Both the position numbers and the translations under genes were made by a program. Positions 1 to 9,548 of a stretch of 64,000 bases of DNA are shown here, piece after piece. The notes under the pieces were generated by a model, which was given only the letters and a program-made list of their open reading frames with translations, was not told the origin of the DNA and did no database searches. This DNA is from Trichosporon coremiiforme (lineage: Eukaryota > Basidiomycota > Tremellomycetes > Trichosporonales > Trichosporonaceae): contig BCJJ01000027.1 in the NCBI GenBank assembly GCA_039545355.1, positions 124,001 through 188,000 of the forward strand, in the 5' to 3' direction. Every line of letters begins with the position of its first letter. Within the stretch, counting starts at the first letter, position 1.

Positions 1-134
1 CATTTGCCTCCGCACTCAACCGCTCACTCAGTGCTGACCACGTGAGCGAGTCCTGACCCCGCCCCCACATGCGGCACTCAAGGCACTTCACAACAAATCT
101 CGCCTTCCCTCCACCTTCCCTCCGCATCCACACT

Positions 135-1518
135 ATGATCGAAGCAGGGCAGACATTACTCGGTCTGGGCTGGACGGCCGTGGAGCACTTCGACGACATC
201 GACGACGACGAGTACGAGGAGGAGGAAGAGGCAAGCTTGCCATGGTCTCACAAGCTGACATACAGGAATATGTTGTGCTCGACCTCGGCACGTCGATGGA
301 TGCGCGGACGCTGCAGACCGAGGCGACGTATCAACTTGTCGTAAGCGTCTTCCTTCCCTTCCATCCAGCTAACTGTAGGGCTTGGATACCCCGCAACCCT
401 TCCTGAAGATCGGCGACCACATCTTCGTCGGCACGGTCACGCCGCTGATCGGCGATGAGGTCGTGTTCGACGTGATCCGGCGTGAGCTCGCTGCTTTCTC
501 TGTTAGCTGACGAGACAGAGGAAGACGATCCCCAGAAGCCGCAGCACCGGCCGATTCTGACGACACACTCGCGCGTCAGCATGCGCGAGGTCACGCTAAT
601 TCCCAAGGTCGCGCCGGCCGAGCAGTCTCTCCCCGAACTGAACCACGGCATGTTCCCGCAGCGCATGCCGGGCGAGGAGGGCCCGCCGGCCCGTACCCCG
701 AAGAAGAAGGCCGAGAAAGAGGCTCCCTCCAGGCGCAAGTCGACCCGCGTCGCTGCGACTCCGGCCATGGCGACACCGGTCGCTGCCGGGAGTACGGCTG
801 CCTCAACGCCTGCTGCCTCTGGATCTGGCACTCCTGCGACGGAGGCGAAGAAGGGCCGTCCTCGAGGCCGCCCCACGCGCGTCAGCTTGCCGATCTCGAC
901 GATGGAGGACCTGATGAACATCCAGCTGGCTGGTGGACTGGGCGATGTGCGGCGTGAGTGCTCCTCTGAGCGGGGCTCAGCTTACTGGGCGCAAGTGTCA
1001 GCTAACCCGCAGTCGAGATCGCACCCGACGCGACCACCGAGCTGCTCGCGCAGATCTCTGCCATCCGCGCCAAACCGACACGGCCAGGAGACAAGCTCAC
1101 CAAGCCGCAGGAGGACCGCCTCATCCGTGGTCTGCCTGCTACTGGACCCGGAAGTCGCGGTGGACGCGGATCGCGTGGGAGACGAGGAACGCGGGGCCGA
1201 CGGGATACACTGTTCGCGGAGGTTGAGGACGAAGGCGAAGATGACGGCGATAAGGAGGAGGGTAACGAAGCCGATGTGGCAGGGTCATCGACGCCGGCCG
1301 AGTGGCCCGCTTCCTCTTCTGCTGGGCCATCTACTCGGCAGACCAGGGCGTCTAGACAGGCGGAGGGTGAGGGCGAGGGCGAGGGCGAGGGCGCGGAGAA
1401 GAGCTCAGAGGCTGTCGACAACGAAGGCGACGTCACAATGGCCGAAGGCGGCGCTGAGTCAGAAGATGAACTCCGCGAGATTGACGACGACGACATGCAG
1501 GCGCTCCGGAAAGACTAA
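135..1518 (+). CDS. TFIIIC subunit, tau55/GTF3C6-like
   Basis: Predicted small subunit of RNA polymerase III initiation factor TFIIIC, which binds tRNA-gene A and B boxes in the nucleus. Exons 135-230, 266-340, 379-481, 519-953 and 1013-1518 give 404 residues. After an acidic N-terminus the joined exons read EYVVLDLG, then YQLVGLDTPQPFLKIGDHIFVGT, written here as two blocks YQLVGLDTPQPF and LKIGDHIFVGT, which fits the triple-barrel fold of the TFIIIC tau55/GTF3C6 family. The rest is low complexity: Ala/Pro/Thr-rich, an AT-hook-like KGRPRGRP, an RG-rich patch and an acidic tail with a GAGGGC hexamer run. Intron 1 (231-265) would be GC-AG. A simpler alternative start is ATG 242, in frame with EYVVLDL and needing no first intron; I prefer ATG 135 because GTF3C6 relatives carry an acidic run just before this strand. 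Family fairly sure, start uncertain. Confidence 0.75.
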
Positions 1519-1736
1519 GTAGAAGTGAATTACATCTGTTACACTACTTGTTGCTGTATGTATTTGTGTCCATGTCAGAGTCACTCCTAGCCATCTGCTG
1601 GGACACAAAAGACGTTCGCTTGATTGCCTGGGCTCAAGTCTGCCCCGCCTTCTCCACGGTCGCGTATCAAGAGAAGAGGAACCGCAAAACCACAAAACCA
1701 AAAGCTATTTGAGAAAGTATAAATTGAAGGAGAGGA

Positions 1737-4696
1737 CTAGCTCCACAGGGGGTAGTCGGCTGGCACGTCGAGCGCATTCCAGTTCGTCGTGAGCTGGCCG
1801 AGGGCCGAGTCCTCGTCCATGAGGAAGGAGAAGATGTCGAACGCGGCCTGATCCTGGCCCTGCTGCGGCTGTTGCTGAGGCTGTTGCTGGGTCGAGTCCG
1901 CACCATTGCCGTTCGGCGCGGCCTGACCGTTCTGCTGCTGCTCGTGCCCGACGCCATTGATGATCATCTCGTCCAGGATTGCGCCAGCATGTCCGGACGG
2001 CTGACCGGGTACAACAGCCGAGGACGCAGTCTGGCCAGCCTCTGTGCCCAACCACGCGCCGGCGGCGCCGGCGAGCGACAGGCCGTTGTTCTTGGTTGCG
2101 GCTGACGTCACCTGTGCCGCGATGCCGTAGGGGCCGACGCTGTGGAACGCCAGCGGAGGAAGCGACGCAGGCTGCTGAGTCGGCGTCGGCTGCGCAGCCC
2201 CGTCGTCCAGTTTGCGCTTCTTCATGCCGTTCGTGTACTCGGACAGCTTGTGGTGGCTCGTGATCGGGTTCAGGAACAGGTTGTCCAGCAGCGTGAGCTC
2301 GTACGGGAGCTGCGTCGGCGGAAGCGGCGCAGGGAACGACGCATCGCTCGGAAGCGGGTCGTCGCGCGCAGAGCTGATAGCCGCACCGAAGCGCGCACCC
2401 GGCGAGCGACTCGGAAGATCGTTGCGGTTTGGCTTGACCTTCGACAGCTGTTCAAGGATAGCAGTCGACACGCTGCGCATCGTCTCGTGGCACTGGCTGG
2501 CGGAAGGCACGCGAGGCGAGAGGTACTCGAGCACGGCGAGACAGGACTCAATATCCATCATGGCCTCGTCGAGCGAGGGCACGTTGTTGCCTCCGCCGTG
2601 GCTGTACAGGTTGAAGAAGGCGTATAGGAACGAGAGACCAGCCATGAACGAGAAGTGGCTCGTCATCCAAAGCCAACTGATGCGGTTGTTCAGCTGCATG
2701 CGGCGATAGATTCGGATGATGTACGACGAACTCGCCAGGACGGTCGACAGCGCCGTGCGCCCCGGTTTCGGGTTTCCGCGCGAGGGCCGAAATAGCAGGA
2801 GACATGAGTTGTGGAACGAGATGGCGTAACCCTCAGACGAGACAGTTCCCCGAGGCTCCGGGGCAGTCGCAAGCCAATGCTTGAGGCGCTCAAACATATC
2901 GTCAAACCACTCCTGCTTGGGCAGGGGCTGCCCGTTGACTCCGTACGTGTGGTTCAGGATCTCGGACTGGAGCTGGCGCAGTTTGATCGTGTGCATGAAC
3001 ACGGTCTTGTAGGCGCATACGTCACCCGTGGGCGCGCCATACTGGCCAGCATGAATGTCGACATCGTGCTGCAGCGCCGGCAGAGGTACGTACATGAAGC
3101 CATCCGGAATGGACGGCGGGCGTCCCAGGGATTGGGACAGCAGGCGGTCCATCTTGTAGGTCACCCAGAAGAGACGGCGGCGCATATCGATCTCGAGGTT
3201 GTCGAGCTTCTCGGCCTGCGAGTTATGCTCATTGTGGAAGCCGAGGTCGACACAGGTGCGCGAAGCCAGACCGACGAGGAACCAGATCGATCCCTTATCG
3301 GGGTTCAGCAGCGAGTACCAGACGAGCAGAAGAATCGCCTGCAGGCCGATGTAGGACTGCGCTTCGAAGACTGCGTCGAGGTGTTTCAGAGCTTCAGCAT
3401 GGAAGGCTTCTGAGCACGCACGGAGCTCGTCGGGAGGATCGACGAAACGTGAGCTGGCCATTGTGCTCAGCGCAAGGACCATCATGACCACGAATACGTC
3501 ACTCTCATCCACGTCTGTGCCCTCGCGCATGCGCTGGATTTGTTTCCCGAGCGTCGGGATATGAATCATGGGCGCAGTCACACCGACAAAGTCGACGTAC
3601 GCCGCAACGAGGCGCTCGACCGCAGGTTGGGGAGGCAGCGGTGGTACATTGAACCGACGCTTGCCTCGCTTTGACGAGCCGCCCTGCGAGGAGACAGAGG
3701 GCGGTCCACGAGTATGCGGAACATGCGAGGGAACATGTTCATGTGTGGAGCGAGGCGTGTGAAGGTTGTCCTGCGACTCATCGGCGTGATCTACCAGAGG
3801 CGAATCCTTGCCAATCACTGAGCGGTCGCTAGGGGACTCGCCGGCACCGCGAATGGACCCCGAGTGACTGGGCGTGCCCGCAGAGTTGAGCAGCGTTGCG
3901 CCAGTTACCGCATGGCCTGTGCGCAAGGCGGCATCCTGGACCATGCGTGTGAGGGAAGTGGCGGCCGCCCCGGCGGTAATGGGGTTCTGAGCACGACCAG
4001 ACCCGCTGCCAACAATAGGTGAGTGGATCGAGTCGCTGTGCGGAGTACTGGGGAAGTAGTCCGAGCCGCGTCTAGCGTGCGAAGGGCCATCCCACGGCGA
4101 TCTCATGGGCGGTTCACCTTCTGGACCTTGCAGGGTCGGATCAATGGCTAATCCGCCTGAGCTACCGAGACCGCCCGACCCAACGAAGGACGCCATGTCC
4201 TGGGATGTGACCGAGGCGATTTCTCGTTTCCGACTGGCAGCTGGGTCAGACGCGTTCGATGTGAGCGCAGCGACCTGAGCACGGAGGGATGCGACCTCCT
4301 GCTCGAGCGAATGCAGATAGCTGTGTGTGTGAGCATGATGAAAGCCATCGGGCCGCGGACGGAGGGAGATGGGAGGGCGACTCACTTTCGGGAGACATTG
4401 GTTTTGCTGATCGCATCGAAGCCAATGCATTCGACCTTTGCGCGTTCACATGCGGAGCAGGCTGGAAGCTTGCCGTCGCACTTTTGTTTTCGGGAACGAC
4501 ACCGAGTACATGACGAAATGGCACGGGCGACCTTATATTGTGTAGAGGCCATGTCGGCTTGAGGGGAATCGGCACCGGAGGCACGCGAGTTCGAGTTGGA
4601 TCGAGCGGGTGCAGCAGGCTGCGAGAACGAGGACTGGGGATACGGAGAGTATGCGTCTGATGATGATGTGCGGCGCGCAGACGACGGCGCTTTCAT
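1737..4696 (-). CDS. Zn2Cys6 fungal transcription factor
   Basis: Sequence-specific nuclear regulator of the fungal Zn2Cys6 class; target genes unknown. Exon 1 is 4386-4696 and exon 2 is 1737-4320, separated by a 65-nt intron, giving 964 residues. The zinc cluster lies near residues 63-90 with spacing CX2CX6CX6CX2CX6C. It is followed by a short leucine-heptad stretch (YLHSLEQEVASL) expected to dimerise. A fungal_trans middle homology region spans roughly residues 280-600, with the typical block DMRRRLFWVTYKMDR. The C-terminus is rich in Gln, Asn and Pro, as in activation domains. The start is the first ATG in frame with the cluster. Its neighbour downstream is the convergent TFIIIC-like gene. 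The long upstream region (4697-5497) is shared with the divergent RPA2 gene. Family certain, biological role not inferable. Confidence 0.92.
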
Positions 4697-5497
4697 CGTG
4701 CGTACTGAGGAAGGACGGCGGAGGGGCGTTGGCTGACGGGGAAGCCAACTTGATGTGTTGCGGGACCTATGGGGACGTCCGGGTCAAGGCGTGCCGGAAG
4801 GGGAATGGGGGTTGCCGCCTTGCTGAGGTGTCGCCGTCGATGCTTTGAGCTCGACTTTTTTCGGTGTCGACGTCGGGGATGTCCGAGGGGTCGACTGGGT
4901 GGAGGGAGGACGGGTTCACGTTGTGGGATGGCGGCCACTAACGTTGGGCACGGGTTATTCGATGGCACCGAGATGAACCAAAGAGGTAGAGGACGAAGGT
5001 GGGGGCGATGTCCTGTCCCTCTTCGGAGTAGGCCTACACTCCTACGGTCGCACGTCGTCGTTCAGACACGGAGACAAATGCTTTAGCCGCCCAACCGCGC
5101 ACGACACAACCGACTCGAAATACATCCGTTCACACTGCACCAGCGCTTATCGACTCGACCCGACGCATGAAACGGGCTGGGGATTCCTCAGTCGTCTGTC
5201 AATGCAGCGGACGAGATGCATGCAGAGTCCTGAAGGGACCGGATGCAGAGCAGGCTTGGAAAGGGCTCTTGGCTGACTCGTTCCTGGCTCACCGACCCGC
5301 CCATGTTTGGCTGTCGCCTCATCGGACGAGGCCGGGTCTGACAGGAGCGCTAGGTCTTCGGGCGCCTACCTCGGCCAGCGTACGCCTATCGGAACACGCG
5401 CGTCGCGGACGCGTCATGTACATGATGTTGATTTTGCTGAGGTGACTGGACTTTCCTGAGACTTCCATCACAACAACATTCTTGTAACATCACAACA
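4697..5497. other. intergenic, divergent promoter region
   Basis: This stretch separates the Zn2Cys6 regulator from RPA2, which are transcribed away from each other. Only short unlikely frames occur. I see no convincing TATA box or named operator. Confidence 0.6.
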
Positions 5498-6597
5498 ATG
5501 AGCGAGTGAAGTTGCATAGGCGGCAAGCTAACCCCAGGCGACAACCCCTACTACGGTGGTGGCGGCGGCGGCGGCGGATACATGGGCAACGGCGGCTCTC
5601 CGTACGGCGCGAGCCAGGACTCGCCGAGCAGGCGGGTGAGTCTAGCTAGCGGGATCGGGGCGTGGAAGCTAACGTACAGGGTGGACGCGCGAACCAGACG
5701 CTCCGTCCGGTTACCATCAAGCAGATCCGTGAGGCGAAGCAGCCGCACCCCGACGCCGACTGGCAGATCGATGGGGTCGATGTGTCCCACGTAAGTTGCC
5801 GAAGGGCCGCCCCAACTGACGGGCAGATCCACTATATCGGCTCAGTGCACAACATGGCGACGACGGCCACGAACGTGATGTACGAGATTGGAGACGGCAC
5901 GGGCTACATCGAGACGCGCCAGTGGCTTGACAGCGAGGCGGACGAGCAGGGCAAGACGGCCGGTATCGCGCAGGACAAGTACGTGTCCGTGATCGGCACG
6001 CTCAAGAAGTTCAACGACAAGCTGCACGTGTCCGCGCAGCAGATCCGCCCCGTCGACAACCCCGACGAGGTCTACAACCACCTCCTCAAGGCGCTCGCCG
6101 TCAGCCTGTCCTACCGCAACCCTGCGGCCAACGGAGTGAGTGGAAGCAAAGGGAAGAAGTCTGTACGGCAATGCTGACGCTATTCTCCAAACTTGTATCC
6201 GCTATTCGTTCATACGTACTCAATGCTCATCGATTCTACAGGCTCCCGCTGGTGCTGGTGGTGTTGCGTCCGCGAACGACTACGCCGCGCCCGGTGCCGC
6301 TGGTGGCAACGCGTCTGAATACGCCGATCTTCCTCCCCTCGAGCGTAAGATCATGGAGATCATCGCGGCGGTCGACGACGACGACGGAGTGCATGTCTCG
6401 ACCGTCTCGAGGCAGTGTGGTGGCAGTGGCGAGGAGGTCATGTGAGTGTTGCGGTTCGTGGTTGACTAAAGCTGACTCAACCAGGTCTGCGATTGAGAAC
6501 CTTATGGCCGAGGGACGCTTGTTTTCGACGATCGACGATCTCGTGAGTTTACTTTGGTCTGATGACACTGACAATGCAGCACGTGAAGGCGGCATAA
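5498..6597 (+). CDS. RFA2: replication protein A 32-kDa subunit
   Basis: Middle subunit of the RPA single-strand DNA-binding heterotrimer in replication, recombination and nucleotide excision repair. Exons 5498-5501, 5538-5635, 5680-5790, 5827-6135, 6242-6441, 6485-6542 and 6580-6597 give 265 residues, the usual RPA32 size. The N-terminus is Gly-rich (MSDNPYYGGGG). An OB fold near residues 72-170 has the block TNVMYEIGDGTGYIE. The C-terminal winged helix (about 205-265) holds ERKIMEIIAAV and LMAEGRLFSTIDD. The first coding exon is only ATGA and is joined by a GC-AG intron (5502-5537); the GT at 5506 gives the wrong frame. The 3' end faces XPA 197 bp away, and XPA is a known RPA32 partner. Gene identity is secure; the first exon is a frame-based deduction, and an internal in-frame ATG at 5582 is the fallback start. 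Confidence 0.93.
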
Positions 6598-6794
6598 GCG
6601 TAGACGGCCGAGGAGAAGGGCGACGTACACAGCGGCCCGAATGTGCAAGTCCCATGGGTCGCACCCACTGGTCGCCGCCCAACCCGTGCCGACAGTTTAA
6701 TAACCACATGTACAATCATCCACCGGTACAGATGACCTATGTATACTTTGACCCAAGAGGTAATAGTACAACACTGTGACATAGTCTAAATAGT

Positions 6795-7830
6795 CTACAT
6801 GACCTCGACCTCCTGCTCGGCACCACAGTCGCAGCGCTGCAGCTGGCGCGTCTCGCCGTCCTCGTCCGCGATCTCCTCAACGGCGACAAACTCGTGGACG
6901 TGCTGCGCCTCCTGTCGTCGCTGGAACTGATTGTTTCGTGTGCGTTTTCGGAGACTGCTGTCAGCTCTCTGTTACGCATATATCAAGCTGCGCGGCCCTG
7001 TTGGTGACTCACTCCCTCAAGCCCTTCTCAAACTTGGCTTCCCGCTTGCGCTTCTTGAACTCCTCTCTCCGTTCCCACTCCTTGTCAAGACCCTCCTCGC
7101 CGCCCCATTTCTTCCATGCGACCTCCTCCACCTGCATGCGCAGGAACAGCATCATGTTCGAGTATGTCGACGCATGCGGGTTCGCCTTCAGCAGGTGCGG
7201 CAGCAGGTCCGTGTCTCGCAGCTCCGGATCTGTCAGAAGGTAGTCCTGAGGATCAGCTTCGGTGCCCTACGCACAGCTAAGTTGGGAATTGTCACGCACC
7301 TCCTTGCACTCAGTCTTAGTCAGGAGCGAATACTTTTCCGGATGCTTCTCCTTGCAACTCTTGCACACACGAACGTCGAAGACCTTGAGGAACTGGTGGT
7401 CGATCTCGAGCGACTTGCACTCGGAGCAGCGCGGCGAGGTATCGGGGAAGATGGCGGGCTCCTCACCCTCTCGCATCATCTGCTTCTCGCGCTGCTTCTC
7501 CCTCGCGAGCTCGATGACGCTCTTAATCCGGTCGCCCTCCTCGTCCTCCTGCGTAAGGAAGCCTCCGCGCGAGTTGTGCAGCTTGCTCAGGTCGTACTCG
7601 AAGTACTTGCCCAGTCTCGAGTCGCGCGGCAGCGGCGCATTAGTCTCGGCCGCGGCCTGCTGCTCGGCGACCATGTTGCGCGCCGAGGACGGCAACGGAG
7701 CTGCCTTGTTCACGTATCCTGGTCCTTCGCTGGTGGCATTGCTAGTATTGCTCGTGCTGGAGAGCTTCTGCTTCGCCTTCAGACGGTTCAAGGCCGCCAA
7801 GCGCGCCTGCTGCGGCGTCAGGTCTGGCAT
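6795..7830 (-). CDS. RAD14: DNA damage recognition protein XPA/Rad14
   Basis: Nucleotide excision repair factor that verifies lesions and docks RPA and other repair proteins. Exons 7300-7830, 7013-7245 and 6795-6954 give 307 residues. The zinc finger CX2C...CX2C lies near residues 134-158 (CSEC and CKSC), followed by [15 protein letters not shown], then [11 protein letters not shown] after the first intron, and the DNA-binding helix block [16 protein letters not shown]. The C-terminal helix (FEKGL...[10 protein letters not shown]) and a short HVHEF tail match the XPA fold. The start is ATG 7830 (MPDLTPQQ). A further upstream ATG at 7984 (MFARPSTV) could belong to an extra 5' exon, but I could not join it in frame. 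The gene converges on RPA2. Identity is secure. Confidence 0.93.
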
Positions 7831-8868
7831 CACGCAGATCTGCTCGTTCCCTGCAGGCTGGACCCGGTCCGTGGGAAAGTTGCGTCACGGCAACGACGGT
7901 GCCGACTGCGTTGACCTGATAGTGAGCTAAGAGGCGTCGGGGACCTTCGGAGGTGATGTTAACGGTCGACGGCCTGGCGAACAAGTGTGCACAGAAGGTG
8001 AGTGTGGAGGTGGAGGAAGCCGAAATTCAGACGTAAACCATCGTCATCCGTCCTCAGACACCGGACACCGGTCGTTCGCCGCCACCCAGATCCATCTCTG
8101 GGTTGCTTGTCAAGCACGTCGATTGGCTGGAACCCGATCGCTGCATCACCATAGGGTCCAACGAAACCGTCAAGCAGCAGGTTAATCGATGACCGCGAGA
8201 AGCAAGTGAGCCTGGTGGGCATCGCTCTAACTCCCTGCCTATCTGCATGCATTGTGAAGTAGGAACTGCTGCGGAAAAGACCCAGAGTCAGAGTCATATT
8301 CGGAACTAATCGCTACCGTCATAACCACGCGTCGCGTGGGCACGGGTGGATGAGTGGGGGGCAATGTCTGAGGACGGAGAGCGGGTTGTGACGTCGATGT
8401 CTGGAGCTGGTGGCGATGTGCCTGCGCGCTAGCTGGGCATGAGGTCAGGTGGACATGACATCGTCCGCTGCTCCCACACTTTGGTCCTTTGGATGCATCT
8501 TTCTAGCTCTCTCCCGGAGATCCCCGCGTCCTGCCTGCGCGATACATGCGGACGTTGGCGAACCTAATCCCCGCACTCTTCGATTGTAAATAGAATGAAA
8601 GCAGCGTGGCCAGAGGAACAGAGAGGCTTGGGAGTAATGCCTGTCAGCCACACACACGGGCACATCCAGAACACACGACGATCTTGTCTGGTGTCTGGCC
8701 CGAGAGTCTTTCGTCACTGCCGCGGCGCCCATCCGCATCAGACACAGCACATGACCTGCGGCGCTAATATAAAGGATCTTATGATCCGGCCATGGTGGCT
8801 TCGTCTCCCATCTGTCCATCCCCTCTAGCATTTACTGAACACCCCCCGACACACGAACAACAGCAACA
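7831..8868. other. intergenic
   Basis: About 1 kb lies between the 5' ends of XPA and the B12D-like gene. Only short frames of no recognisable family occur, including a 22-codon frame near 8364 that I do not accept as a gene. A TATA box sits at 8768-8773. Confidence 0.6.
8768..8773 (+). promoter_or_regulatory. TATA box of the B12D-like gene
   Basis: TATAAA lies 96 bases upstream of ATG 8869 in the correct orientation, in the sequence TAATATAAAGG. The spacing would give a leader of roughly 50-70 nt. The assignment is inferred from position and motif. Confidence 0.5.
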
Positions 8869-9548
8869 ATGTCGACCTCTAACATGCCCAGGCGCCTCGC
8901 CACCGACGTGAGTGTCTACTAGGGTGGCGGCTTCCCACGCCCCGGCTCCCTGGTTCAGCCGATGAACCGCGATGTCTGCGAGTGTGATGAACTCGACTCC
9001 CATTGCCATCGAACAAGCCAGGCGACTGAGTGGCGACGAGCTGTCGGCGGTTCTCAGAAAGCATCGCTAACGTGCAGGTTGACCCGTCCAAGCTCTCCTC
9101 GGTCAAGAACATCCAGCAGGGTTCGTCGATGGTAAACCGCTTCGCCAAGCGCGACCCCGCCCTCTACCCCCTCGCCTTCATCATGGTCGGCATCGCCGGC
9201 GTCACCGGCTACTTCTTCGTGAGTGTACCTTTTGATAGCTGTGACCGGTGCTCCCGCAAAGCTAACACCTCAGACCAGGAAGTTCGGCGACACCCACGGC
9301 GACCTGCACCTCGCCGAGAGCGGTAACATGGTTCACCCCTGGGACGACAAGAGCAAGCAGGAGGTCCACCCCAAGTGAATAGACCGCTACGGCGGATGAG
9401 AATCAACAACGCTAACAACAGCTCGACCGCGGCTTTCAAGTACCGCTACAAGACGCGCGACGGACACATGGAGGACTCGCACCCTGTCCTCAACGCGTCC
9501 ACTCACAAGGTCAGCAACCCTAGCACCAAGTGGAGCACCACCAGCTAA
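8869..9548 (+). CDS. small single-span membrane protein, B12D/MLRQ-like
   Basis: Exons 8869-8907, 9078-9218, 9274-9374 and 9422-9548 encode 135 residues. One clear membrane segment (PLAFIMVGIAGVTGYFF) follows RDPALYP, a pattern that resembles the B12D/MLRQ family linked to respiratory complexes I and IV (NDUFA4-like). The hydrophilic C-terminus (HPWDDKSK, then YRYKTRDGH) should lie on one side of the membrane. The residues after intron 2 are TRKFGD; an alternative acceptor four bases on breaks the frame. The N-terminus MSTSNMPRRLATD is short and basic, compatible with mitochondrial import. Respiratory-chain association is inferred from family resemblance only, so treat the function as tentative. 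Confidence 0.72.

Noticed and set aside
8364..8432. 22-codon frame starting MSEDGER upstream of the B12D-like gene
   Set aside because: Too short, no conservation evidence, and located well before the TATA box of the neighbouring gene.
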